A stretch of DNA of 64,000 nt from Heliopora coerulea (lineage: Eukaryota; Cnidaria; Anthozoa; Scleralcyonacea; Helioporidae): the NCBI GenBank assembly GCA_030142905.1, contig JASJOG010000469.1, positions 1 to 64,000 of the forward strand, written 5' to 3'. Position numbers and translations under genes: made by a program. The notes under the pieces are model-generated. The model worked only from the letters and a program-made list of their open reading frames with translations, ran no database searches and was not told the origin of the DNA. The stretch's first letter is position 1. Each line of letters opens with the position of its first letter. Positions 1 to 11,127 of the stretch are shown here, one piece after another.

Positions 1-2149
1 CATTTACTCACTTCATATAACTTTCGGTCACTGACCGTGACCTCGAGAGGTCCAAAAACGAAAATCCTGCAACATAATTAATTCATAGGCTCTCGTATGT
101 TCCCAATTCCCCCTCAGAGGGGAAATTTAAAAACCTTTTCACTTTGGTGAAAAGTGAAGATTTTAACGAATTGTGTAGAACTGTAGAACTACATGATGAG
201 CGAGCAGAATAAGAAAATGGTATATACATGCTTTTATTGGTAGTTCAGAATAAAAGTTAAATACATCAGTAAAACGTCGCTGAATTTGCCGTGCCTCCGT
301 AGTTTTTCAATTATATTTCTTCAAAGCCATATAATAAACTACTCATTGACGTCACTTGTTCGGTCTGTACTAGTGAATTATTGGAAAACAGATACCTTAC
401 AGGCATTAAAAAACATTGGACCGATATTTTGTCAGCAAAACACCTCTGGCTCGGTCAATAAGTTGTAGTTATCACTTTTATATAACTGCATGGTGCTCGT
501 TTGTGTTATGTGCCTGAGTCATGTATGATTAAATGGCAATAACAGTCAACTTCGAAATTTAAGAAAAAATGCTTTAGGTGTCCTACAGTCTATTTTGAAC
601 TGTGTCCCAGAAACAAATTGTCTCTGTTCCTGGTATTATACACCCTATATTCCCGGGTCAAGATTCCATTCTGCCTCGCTAGTTAGCCAACTCCTGTGCA
701 CTTCTGCAACATGAACTTCTGATTTTCCCCTGATCCACAATTACCTCCGAATTTTGTAATGCTGGAAAAGTTCAGCCATTTAACAATACGAACTCCGTCA
801 GTGGAACACCAGTGGCAAATCGAGGGCTGGACGTTTATCATTCTGTTACAGGTGAGTGTCGTAAAGTTTAGTCTTGTCTTTTCAATCGATCCGTCCGTCC
901 GTCTATCTTTCCATCTGTCCAAGTACTTACCAGAAATTTGATGATTGAGATGTTTGGTATTGGAAAAGACCATGAAAAATTAAAGTACCAAAATTATTTT
1001 CAATGACATCAGAAAACTTCAGATGATCTAAATCATTTCACAAAGTCATGAATATCTTTGACTTTGAAAACTCAGGAAAATCAAGGAACGTTAAAGTGCA
1101 GTGTTGTCTGTTGGAGGCCTGAATATTGAAAAAAACTAGCATTGGAATTAAACACTGACGGAATGATCATGGGTTGACGTATTTACTTGGGACTTTAAGT
1201 AGATACTAAGGGAAAGTCAAAGACAGTGTGACTATGACGCTTAGGACAAATTTTTCATCCTAATTTGGAAGTCCCTAGACGGCCTAGAGTACTCTTGACC
1301 GTGTCCTAAGGAATGATTAGGTAGAACAATTTCAGCTCAGTTTTCTAAATAATAGAAGTTAGCAAAGGCCAAATCAAGGTAATCGATAGGCCAAAAATAA
1401 GGTAAACTGACAAAAACGTGGCAAATTGATCAAAAGCCAGACATAACACGAAAATACGTACGGATTCCTAAAGCAAAAGTTTGTTCTTGTGTGAAATGAC
1501 GTCTGTTTCCGCGCCGTTGACGCTCCCCTACTTCTCGTGATATTTATCCGCGCTTTTCTGGCCTACACTGATTCACAAGTTTTTGATCACCTTCACATTA
1601 CAGTGCTTTTCTTCAAAAAAGTCCTAATATTTTCTAACACTTGGGCGTGGTACTTATCATCAATTAACTTATTAACTTTCAAATGTAAACATGTAATCTC
1701 CGACACTCTCCCCTTATTTGTATTCGCCAAAAGGCAAAAATACATTAATGCAAATATCAGCATAATAAACTTCACAGGAGTCAATACAGTTCATATTCCT
1801 TGAGCTTCCTCTCCAATGCTCGACATGCCCACTCTCACCACAACTGCTACGTCAAGTTTGGGTTTAAAGATGAATGCTTCAGCGTTGAGAGCTGTCTGCA
1901 ACACACTTTTCCTTTGATCACATGATAATTCCAACGAGAATTTTATTGCGGCATCGCTCGTTCGAAGTTACCCTTTCTAGCTCGCAATCTAATCGCTCAC
2001 TTGCGATTATATGAGGTGTTCAACGATTCCCAGTTCCCATTTATTTCTGTTACGCTCGTCTTCCCTTCTAAAAACGCCAGCTCCCTTGTCTAGTTGATTT
2101 CGTATTATTACGGTACTTGAGACGGTTTCCTTCTCTCAAACTACGGACG
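1..2149. other. Intergenic or intronic DNA, no gene recognised
   Basis: Only short open frames without recognisable motifs are present, often overlapping on both strands. I see no transposon termini, RNA gene or long repeat. The base composition resembles the rest of the host DNA in the window. A host intron or spacer is the simplest reading. Confidence 0.5.
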
Positions 2150-2740
2150 TACTCATTCGTGCAGCGAGACGATAGGACATTATTTCACCGTTTGAGGTGT
2201 GTTGTTCTCTTCTTCAGGTCTCCAGTCTCAATTTGATAAGTTTTCGTCACTGGTAACTGGTCGGGTTGGATAAAAGGAACGAGTTGGACGTGAGGAGGGG
2301 CATTTGAATATCACCTTCAACATAGATGAACGGCCTGCAATTGAGAAGGAGCTCTATGCCGATTACAACTTCTTGAACTCAATCCACATTTGTGAATCAC
2401 TTCCAATTGCCTTGTATAGGGCTCTTTTGACCAGTCCTACCATTCGCTCGAATTGTCCTCTTCACCGAGGAACTCGGCTTAGATTGAATTGGCAGTGAAT
2501 TTTCTGGTGAGCAAGAAAGTCGTTAAATCGTTCATCTCGTCGAATGGTCGGTAACCAATCAGCTGCCAGACAAAGTTTCGTCCATTGTCACTGTAAATCT
2601 TTTGGAGTCTTCCGCGACGTGCGATGAATCTCTTCAAGTTTCGAATAAAAGCTTGTGTCTCCAATATAGGCAACAGCTCGAGATAAAGACCGCGGTTGAG
2701 GCTGCCCGCGCATAGGTGGACATACCCTTTATCCTCCTTT
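2150..2740 (-). pseudogene. BEL/Pao retrotransposon integrase remnant
   Basis: Read on the minus strand, this stretch gives an integrase core fragment with the block FIARRGRLQKIYSDNGRNF, typical of BEL/Pao integrases. The aspartate in SDNGRNF matches the second catalytic Asp. Upstream sequence fits the usual start of the core (a YVHL.AGSLNRGLYLELL-like stretch). Downstream sequence, across frameshifts and stops, resembles the conserved block after the catalytic Glu (RTIRANGRTGQKSPIQ, then NCRPFIYVE). No intact frame, LTR or reverse transcriptase is visible. It is a relic of a retrovirus-like element with no expected function. Family assignment rests on motif recognition only. Confidence 0.72.
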
Positions 2741-5700
2741 TTCGTCGTATTTTGGTTGTTTATTGGACCCTCTAAATCCCCCCTATGACTTGAAGCTACG
2801 TCTGTCCCACGATACGGTCTGTCAGGAGGATTTCAGGTGATGAATTAGCCAGCGCAATAGCTTGGAATCAGTTGCACCCCCAGCAGCTTTTGATGGTCAA
2901 ATTTAACAGTAGTCGAGGCACTCAAAATGGTAAGACTCATTCCCCATCGAGAGTGGATAAATGGCCAAGCTGTACGATCGTCTGGGTATAAACAACTGAA
3001 CCAGGACGGTACACTGAACAGTGGCCCTGAACTCTGCTTCTACATATTAATACTCCCTTATGATTCGCCCGTAAGTTAAACTGTGCACTATCTTTGCTAG
3101 TTATTCTTCGCTTCGCATTTCTTCGTTCCGTGCCTTCTTTATTTTCATCAGCGACTGACGTTGGATGTATTCGGAGGGAAGGGGTCCTTTCTCGCTTTGT
3201 CTCCGTCGTCTTCTGGCATTGTTTCCAAATCTCGCTATCCTCGCCCCAATTCGTAGTGTTTGTCCGACGTGGTGTTTGGCAAGAACAATCGTCGCTTCAA
3301 CTCCCTTGTACTTGAACCAAACCGCAAAGAAAATGAGCAAGCATACCTTTTCCACACTTTACAGTCATGACGATTGACTTGCCACAATCCACTATAGCTA
3401 AAAAAAATAATGGCGTTACGCACTGCAATCAGGCAAAATCGACCAGTTGCTGACTGGGCTGAATAGGCGAAGATGGTTGGAGTGATTCTGAAAGAAGAAA
3501 ATTTCTCAGGAGCTAAATTCTCCGAAAATGCGACATGACAAAATCGGTACAATGGTTAAAATGCAGAGGTTGCATACAGAAAATTAAAGCAAATGGCACC
3601 CACAGAACTTCGAGACAAGTAAGATTTTAAACGATTTTCATGAATTTTGAAGCATTTTTCGGTAGCGTAAAGTTTTTACTGCCGATATTTTATTTCAGAA
3701 TGAATCAATACATAACACCAATAGCCTGAAATTGGTGTCGTTAAAAGACTCAGTGAATTACAGGAAAAAGAAGTAACACTTATTTCAGGACCCTGCAGGA
3801 CGTAAATTGGAGGATATTCTCATGGAAATTTTTAAGAGCACAAGTAAAACCATTATAATCTAAATGGTATTCCGCTTTTGTTTTAAGAAATATGTAGCCA
3901 GCAAGGATATTGCTGTGATCTGGCAAACCAGTAAAAAATCTCATTTCCGAGTCGGTATACATAAAAAGTCTCGCTCCACATCTCTCAATTTCACATCATT
4001 CTTTTCCCATACTCGTTACTTTTAGACTCCTTGTAGCCTCATTTTGTGCTTGAGTGCATTTTGCCGACAGTCACTGTGGTTGTAATTGTTAATTTGTATT
4101 TTGCATTGTTTTCACTTTGTACAGGTTTTAATTTTTAAATTTAGAAGAAGTTACCTTTTCGCCACGCAGGTTTCTTTTTAATAAATTCCAAATACCGATT
4201 GTTCACACAATGCATCCACTTCCTTCGTCTCGTCGGGGAAAAAAGTGGAGGACACTGTTTTTAAGTTTTCGTGCTTCCATCGCTGATTGACCTTTTACTA
4301 TCCCCTCGCCTTAACGATGTTTCTAATCCACTTTTGTCGCTATGCCTTTTCATTCGGGCAAGTGTAATTTAAATGTTTTACGAAACTAGCTCTTGTGAAT
4401 ACTGCAAGCTAACAGCACATTGACGGGGCATTTTTGCAAAGAATAGACCAGATCCTTTCATCCTTAAGCGGCGTAGTCGGTTAAATTATTATTCAGCAAC
4501 GTGTTGACTCTATTAGTATGTAATGTGAGACGCCATCTATTTTGCTATAGTGGACTGTCATGTCCTTCGGGCGTCATACTACAGTAACCGAAAAAGTTAC
4601 CAAGCTTTCAAACTTATGAACTTCAATCTTTTTGTACATGCAATAAAAAATGCAGTGATCAATTGATCTGTACCTTGGATAAAATGTGCTTTTGCCGTCA
4701 ACAATTTGTTCGCCCTTAGAACAATTTGTTCGCCCTTAGAACAATTTGTTCGATGCTTAGACAATTTGTTCGTACTGTCAAAAATTTGTGCCTACTGGAA
4801 GCCTGTTTGTGCAGTGATACATTTGGGCCATCACTCCGTACTAGACTCTCACTCCGGAAAAAAATAATCTGTATTAAAATTTTACATAAAAAACTATGGT
4901 TGGGGTTAGGATTAGTATCTCTAAAATAAGGAAATCTTTCTCGAGAACATGTTGTCATGACATCAGTTAAGTCCTGACTGGCCCTATGACTGACAATGAC
5001 CGCGATTAAATTTACCACAAACTGTGCTTGTGTTGTTTTTGGTAACTGGAATGAAAGACAATCGATCTTTTTACTGGCGTAAATCGTGCATATCATTCTA
5101 TACAAAGATGAAAAAGACAACACAGTGTTTCACTTAAGACCTTTGTTCATTAGCAAAATTATCTTATTAGCTCCTAGACGCCCTATCGTCATTTGAAGCT
5201 GAAGGGAACGACAGCCATCCATCAACATATTTTAATCATGATTCGAACTAAATATAACTATAACGGCTGGTCTATACGGCATGCTTGTCTTATACGATGG
5301 TTCGTCCAAAACGTACTACAATGTATTCAATATATGGTACTTTGCATGTACTGCTACATTACAAATAATTGCATATTGTAAGCAGGAATTATGCCAACTG
5401 AGAACACTGAAAGATTCATCGCGGACTCTGGCCTTCCGAAACAGCGTTAACATCTTCACACAATACCGGTTGAACAAGTTGTTCTGATTACGATTAAGGT
5501 GATGTTACGCGAAGGATTTTCAAATGCAATTAATGTTGTACAAAGAGAATCGACGTGTGTAAGATACCACCCATAAACGAAATTTAACAACATTTTCTGC
5601 GGCAACATGTTGCTTTAAAATCGTCATTAAAAAAACCCCAAAACATCCAGTGCAGCATTATCTTTACCGTTTCAAGCTATTTAACACCGTTATTTGACGT

Positions 5701-8062
5701 TGTCGTTGCTATTTCAAAACCCACTGGCATCGTGAAAACGTGGTCTAATCGTCTGGGGTTTAAATGCTGGTTCGCCATATGCCCGTCTGGGGCTCACTTA
5801 ATATTTTTCCAGATAAAGAAGCTTGCAAGCGAGCTCTAACATCCATTTACACCAAGCTAAAAATTATTTATACGTCAACACCCGTAGTTCACCACCAGAT
5901 TCCAGACTCCTAGTAATTCAACGTTTTTCATGTCTTTTTGTTTTATCAGGTGTACAAGAGTTGAATTCCCGTCGGACAACATACATTGGTTCTCTGCCCG
6001 GATTTATACCTGTTATAGTAAATAATTCATTGAATTTCACCAAAAGATTTAGACTTAGGGCTGATTCTCAGGCCCAGTAGGACTCACGGTTTGGGGACTT
6101 GAACTGGTTTGCCCTACTATTCGATTTGCCCGGTCAAGAAGTGGAGGGAAGTTTGGTCACGAGAATGTCCGGGAACTACTCAGTATTATTACCAAATACA
6201 AAACCACGGTATTTCCGTATGGGGATAACAATTTATTGATAAATCTACCTTTCGACTACGTTTTAGTAATCATTAGGAATGCTCACATGCTTTGATCGAG
6301 TTCTTGAATTTCTGGTGTTTTACGTATCTCTCAGTGAGTAGGTTTTCTCATTTCAGCTGGTCTCACATCGATTCAGTTAGAAAGATATCAGTTTCTTTAG
6401 GTTGCATTGGTAGTCCACGTCTAAGACCAAATCGACGGATTGCTTCTTCTTAGTAAGAACTTTCGGATTACTGTTAAGTGCAGAGGATATAGCATGTTCA
6501 GTAAGTAGAGTGGAAAATTTTAATTCATGTCGTTCTAAAATAGCCAGAGGGTTTCTCGTCCATCAGCATTACATCTTAAACCGATATTCTTCAACCACAA
6601 GGTGCAAGGGAAAATAAATTGTTCCTGTTCGTCGAGTAACATTTTCAGTATTCTCAGACAATTACGCTGCTCCTGCATTGCTTCTTAAAGTATTTCCCGG
6701 TGGTAGGTGTTTCTTAACTTGAGTCGTCTCGACTTCAGATTCTTCAAAGGAATAAACTTTGGTCTGATGTTTTCGTCATGGTATCATATCAGGAACTTAA
6801 TGTCGAGCTACTTTTTCTTAACCTTAAAGAAAAACTTCTAGCAAAAGATGGCAGCAGCGTAAAGTAACGGGTCAGTGGAAAGGAGGAGTGATAAGAAAGT
6901 ATGAGAACCACTGAGTACTTTTGTAAGATACCAAGGGAAAACATTTTTATCGAAAAACCCATGTTTCGACTGAGCTTTAGTCATGACTACGACTTAGTCG
7001 AAACGTTGGTTTATCAATAAAAATGTTCTCCCAGTTCGAAGTGTTGTTGTATATTTAAGTTTGATTGCCTTTTTCGGTAACTCATGTAACTAAGCAACAG
7101 CTCAAAATGAATTTTTAAGCATTGTAACAACGGAACAGCCGGGGTGCAGCTATGAGGAAAATAAGAATTTTGCCTGCCGTGAAAAGTTATTCAAAGTTTT
7201 AGTATCAAATACACATTATAAGCAAGCATGCATAATTCCTTCAATTGAAAGCCATAAACAAAGATGAAGGAAACTAAACGTTCCCTTCCTTTATGTACAA
7301 GAAAGATGACCATCATGCCAGGAACTTCAACGGATCAAAGCCAAGACGACTGGGGGAACGTGCCGTAGCTTCAGTTGTGAGAAATCAACTCGTAAGCTAG
7401 CTCATTTTGTGAAAAAATGAAAACAGAACTTCATATAAAATGGATCAGAGATGGTTGTCTTGAATCATGGTATGCAACTGGTTTAACAGGTAGAGATTTC
7501 TAATACATTATCTAGACAAAATCCAGCTTACTCATGTTCAACGAAGGAGACAATTTCAAGTACCAATGAAGCGTATGAAAACTGCTGAAAACCATACAAA
7601 CGCTTAATTCACTCCTAGCAAAAACAGTTCCCTGCTGAGGAGAAGACGTATTTGAAAATTCTGGTTTGACATGCCACACAGTTAAGTAAAATCGTCAAAC
7701 GTTATCCAAACTAGATTCTGAAGAATCCACTAGGGTTGTTGGTGTGTTTTTGGCAAGAAACGCAAACTTTTACTCAGTATCCCTTGTTTCTTCAGTCGGC
7801 ATAGAGAACTGTCGACTTAAGTGAGATTTTTGTACCAAGCTCATACAAATCGTCTACTCAGCTTGCTACAGTCACACTGTTAAGCCTTACTTTCATTACC
7901 TAGAGGTCCCAGTCTACAAAGCATTGCACAAACACACGTGATGTGAACACACACGTGATTTGGACACTATAATGCTGATGCACGTCAACATGGCGGCCGC
8001 GTCAAGTTCCAAACTGTAAGTACTTAGTGCTACGTAAAAACCATGACCAGCCGACAACTTCA
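2741..8062. other. Intergenic DNA, no gene recognised
   Basis: No convincing coding sequence. An arginine-rich minus-strand frame near 3.1-3.35 kb was considered and not accepted. Contents of note are a short tandem repeat at 4698-4772 and a small inverted GTTTCGAC...GTCGAAAC arrangement near 6966-7006 that resembles the GAAAC arm of Penelope-linked hammerheads but lacks the CTGANGA core. Confidence 0.45.
4698..4772 (+). repeat. Four-copy 21-bp tandem repeat
   Basis: The block ACAATTTGTTCG recurs four times. The first two units share the trailing sequence CCCTTAGA and the later ones are diverged. It is a small local minisatellite with no visible link to a gene. Confidence 0.7.
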
Positions 8063-8298
8063 AAAAGTATAAAATAAAACAAATTCCGAAGAATAAAGTC
8101 ATCTTGAGAACTCAAGATATGAGTCAATACAAGATAAAACTATTGTTGAAACTGTGATACTTAAAACTTCTGTCTGAAGATGACTTTGAAATAAAGTCGA
8201 AAATCACAGTTTCAACAATAGTTTTATCTCGTATTGACTCATATCTTGAGTTCTCAAGATGACTTTATTCTTCGGAACATGTTTTATTTTATACTTTT
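8063..8298. repeat. Foldback repeat with hammerhead core in the loop
   Basis: Two nearly identical inverted arms of about 96 bp (8063-8158 and 8202-8298) differ at only a few positions and flank a loop of about 43 bp. The loop carries a hammerhead-like core (listed separately). A decayed relative lies at 15053-15255, and a scrap of the arm start (the GCCGAC motif) recurs near 8370-8430. The inverted-arm layout around a ribozyme resembles that of the Penelope element at 46988-48837, so a Penelope origin is inferred. Confidence 0.75.
8170..8207 (+). ncRNA. Hammerhead ribozyme, Penelope type (candidate)
   Basis: Core CTGAAGA lies at 8174-8180. Stem II is GACTTT paired with AAAGTC, followed by GAAA and then an ATC cleavage triplet. 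A short stem I can form between CTGT just upstream and ACAG just downstream. Stem III is reduced to a self-complementary AT, as in hammerheads that act as dimers. The same CTGAAGATGAC...GTCGAAA layout occurs in the Penelope copy inside element A. Activity is inferred from structure only. Confidence 0.6.
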
Positions 8299-8301
8299 AG
8301 T

Positions 8302-8769
8302 ACTATGCGCTGGGTTTGTCTATGGTTTATCTTAACTGTAAAAAACGTGCTAAGCAGTATGTGGATAAAAACCATAAGCGGCCGACGGGTTAAGCTAATA
8401 TTAAATAAAACAGATTACGAAAAATTGTAAATGTTTTGTTTCGTTATAAGTACTGAGAGGTATTCTTGACAAGCAATTACACATATACAGCTTTTCTGAC
8501 ATTACGAGGGACTGGTTGATTTACCAGCGACAGTAATGAACAAAACTAAAATAAGTAATCGAACGAAGCGTCAAACATGTTGGATTTACAAACATTACAC
8601 GCTTTCACTAATGGCCTTAATACTTTAAAAGCTGGCTCAGGTATTTATATTTTATGTATGTATTTACGTATGTATGTGTTTTAAGTTTATGTTATTTGAT
8701 ACTGCTCTATTTTTTGAAGTCTTGAGCTCTCTTATTGCCAAAGCCATCCCTAGTTTTGGTTTATTTTGG

Positions 8770-8802
<33 letters not shown>

Positions 8803-9112
8803 ATATATTTGCTGTAATAAATTTTGGCAAACATAAACATATAAAAAAAATGCATGTATTGGTAAATCTTTAACTGTAAATACTTTAATCAACTTTAACA
8901 CATTAGACTGGCCATCGATTGTACCAAAAAAACGCATAACATGTCTTCACTGACCGTTGAAATGAGAATAAAATGAAATTACAATGGTCTTGATATGTTT
9001 ATATGTTGATATGTTTTGTGCCATAATTTTTGCAATTTGCTGTATGTATGTATGTATATATATATATATATATACTGTATATATATAAATCAAAGATAAT
9101 TTTTTGTTTGCT
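8302..9112. other. AT-rich spacer with TA microsatellites
   Basis: No gene. Contains a TA run at about 8771-8795 and another at about 9056-9075, plus a diverged copy of the foldback-repeat start (GCCGAC region) near 8370-8430. Apparent Tyr/Ile-rich frames are translations of the TA runs. Confidence 0.6.
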
Positions 9113-9154
9113 GTCGCTACTCTGAGTTTCACGCGCTTAGGCGATCATTAGGCA

Positions 9155-9156
<2 letters not shown>
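9113..9156 (-). ncRNA. Decayed hammerhead ribozyme, Penelope-linked family
   Basis: On the minus strand this matches the ribozyme at 53117-53160: stem I ATTGC/GCGAC, a CGC/GCG stem II, GAAA, stem III ACTC/GAGT and a GTA cleavage triplet. The core reads CTAATGA instead of CTGATGA. The lost G is a universally conserved catalytic-core base, so this copy is expected to be inactive. Confidence 0.7.
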
Positions 9157-9186
<30 letters not shown>

Positions 9187-9238
9187 GTGTATAATGTATA
9201 TGTGTGTGTGTATATGTATACGTGTATGTTTATATCCA

Positions 9239-9296
9239 TCTGTCGCTACTCTGAGTAAACTCTGGGTATACTGAGGAAACTCAGAGTAGCGACAGC
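9239..9296. repeat. 18-bp-arm inverted repeat from the same ribozyme family
   Basis: CTGTCGCTACTCTGAGT at the left is repeated in reverse complement at the right (ACTCAGAGTAGCGACAG), with about 20 bases between. The arm is the stem III, cleavage-site and stem I part of the Penelope-linked hammerhead, here as an inverted duplicate without the CTGATGA core. Confidence 0.7.
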
Positions 9297-9410
9297 AAAA
9301 AATTTTGTCTATTTTACTTCTTTATTCGCTCTATTGGTATGGTATTGTGCGCTCTTCATTTTCAAACCAACTCTGCAACCTTTCTGGTCCTCACCTTTGG
9401 TTTATATACA
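9297..9410 (-). repeat. Dispersed repeat shared with 52753-52866
   Basis: The stretch from the AGCGACAGCAAAA junction through TCCTCACCTTTGGTTTATA is repeated in inverse orientation at 52753-52866 with few differences. Both copies end at TA microsatellites, and both adjoin sequence of the Penelope-linked ribozyme family. It is probably part of the untranslated or terminal region of that Penelope family. Confidence 0.7.
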
Positions 9411-9466
9411 TATACATATACATATATATATACATATATATATACATATATATATACATATATATC

Positions 9467-9504
<38 letters not shown>
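9411..9504. repeat. TA-rich microsatellite
   Basis: Runs of TA and TACATA repeats abut the ribozyme-bearing repeat at 9505. The open frames here are simple-repeat artefacts. Confidence 0.9.
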
Positions 9505-9505
<1 letters not shown>

Positions 9506-9550
9506 CTACAGACGGAACCGTTTCGGCCTACTGGGCCTCATCAGTGTAGT
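9505..9550 (-). ncRNA. Type I hammerhead ribozyme, family 1 copy 1
   Basis: Read 5' to 3' on the minus strand: stem I ACTACA pairs with TGTAGT; core CTGATGA; stem II GGCC/GGCC closed by a CAGTA loop; GAAA; stem III ACGG/CCGT with a TT loop; cleavage triplet GTC. Every conserved hammerhead position is present, so self-cleavage is plausible. Confidence 0.85.
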
Positions 9551-9731
9551 GCTGACGAGCAGGATGGAGAAGCCTACATTATATAGGCAACTCAAATGTT
9601 CCACATTTGTGGTACATCTAAGCCATGCCAGAGTGCTCTAACTAGAGACTAGTGAGCGTGCGCAAATTCGCTAACGGCATGACTCATCCTGTAGAGCGCT
9701 AAATATGAACCAAGAGGCCATAGAGCGATAT
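9505..9731 (-). repeat. Retrozyme-like hammerhead repeat, copy 1
   Basis: About 220 bp found four times in the window (also 51538-51773, 52499-52715 and 53336-53535). Each copy starts with a complete hammerhead at one edge and carries common internal blocks such as GAAGCCTACATTATATAGGC and AGAGCGCT. The copies directly touch TA microsatellites. No protein is encoded. Small non-coding retroelements with hammerheads (retrozymes) are known from animals including corals; assignment to that class is inferred. Confidence 0.75.
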
Positions 9732-10566
9732 ATATATATATATGTACAGCAAATTCTATGAATTATGGCAAACATAAACACATCGTAAAAAAGCATGTAT
9801 AGATAATAAATTTTAGCAAACTTATACGTATATACACATATATAAATATATATACAGATAAAAGTGTATATTGTGGTAACGACGGAGACTGTAAGTTAAC
9901 CGCTCATTTTGCACAAACGTTTTCGCTTATATTACAGCTCTTCAGGTGCTAACTAAATGTTGGGTGGCTATGCTACATAGCTAATTGAACGTTGACGTAA
10001 TTCCACCCATGGCGACACAATTCCACAGTTTTGAAGGACCTTCCAACAGCTTTCTACATACTGTACACAGTCTAAATGACATTTTGGTTTTTTTTAGTTT
10101 TGATCCATTGGTAAAGAAAACAGTTTATTTGACTACTGTTACAACCTTCGCAATATTTGCTGGCTTTATCTCATATAAAGGTAAGTGATGGGCTTCTGGA
10201 GAAGAGTGATCTGTCATTAAACCAGGTTTAAACTGCAGTCAGATGTATTTGGCTGTTGGGGAGGTTCTTCCTATTATTTGGAGCCAAAGGTCCAACAAAG
10301 AAGAATCCAGTTCAATCAGGAATCAATGTATGACCTCACCGAATTTAGATTACTGCAAAGGTTTAGTGCCTAATTCAATTTATTTAAAAATGAAATAGCT
10401 CCAGAAAGTTGGGATATGTTGCTAGATTTCGCGCCACGTTATCTTTCTCGAGCAGACACGAATTGAAAGTGGAAATCTAAATAGGACGTCATTGAGTTTC
10501 TCTTGTTGAGCGGGACCGCTGTTTTGAAGGCGATCGCAGTAAGCGCTCGTTGTTATGAGCTGTTCT
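9732..10566. other. Spacer, no gene recognised
   Basis: Starts with short TA runs and then non-repetitive sequence. A 67-codon plus-strand frame at 9985-10188 has no recognisable motif and is not supported as a gene. Confidence 0.5.
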
Positions 10567-10760
10567 GATGAGGATTATTCAAGTTAAAGCGATTCAAGTA
10601 ACGTGAAAGAGCAACTGATCGAATCTTCAGGACATGATTTTAAGCTCAGGCGAGATTTTGACGTTGGTGAATCTAGCGAATCTTCCAAGAACAACAGCGA
10701 TGAACCGCCAATGATACCTTGTTCGACTGGATAGCTTAGTCCAATAAGGTTTGACCATCA
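10567..10760 (+). repeat. Dispersed repeat, inverted relative of 16480-16645
   Basis: Blocks such as GATTATTCAAGTTAAA, CGAGATTTT, AAGAACAACAGCGAT and GTTCGACTGGATA recur in reverse complement at 16480-16645 with about 20-25% divergence. One frame reads as an acidic Ser/Asp/Glu-rich peptide (SDEDYSS, SSESSKNNSDEPP), reminiscent of N-terminal tails of DNA-transposon proteins, with a stop inside. It could be a scrap of a transposase gene. The family is not identified. Confidence 0.6.
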
Positions 10761-11127
10761 GCAATGTTTGAGCCAGGATTTTCAGGGAAGGGTCATTTTA
10801 AGCTGAGACTGTCCCTTAAGACTTTTTCTGGGGGGTCAACTTTTTGAAATAGGGGTCCATGATTTTTGCTTTTATAAATTATTGAATATATCAACATCAT
10901 AAGGATTAAAATAAATTGAGCATATAAAAGTGAAACTTCTTTTAATTTTAGCATTGTGAATAACACATTGACAAAACATGTAATTCAACTTATTTTTTAC
11001 AACTGACAAGCTGCAATTAACAGTGACAATCAGAGTCCAAGTCCATTATTGTGCATTTAGTACATTGTGCATTTACACATTCTCCATGAAAGATACATTT
11101 ACTGCAAGATTAACAGAATTTTTTCTT

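Noticed and set aside
3101..3355. Arginine-rich minus-strand frame (84 codons) ending KKARNEEMRSEE
   Set aside because: Protein-like near its end, but it overlaps several other frames of similar length, has no recognisable domain, and has no supporting signals.
9305..9641. Tyr/Ile/Thr-rich frames over TA repeats
   Set aside because: These are translations of TA microsatellites and cannot be taken as genes. The same applies at 52046-52636, 53141-53473 and 53544-53807.
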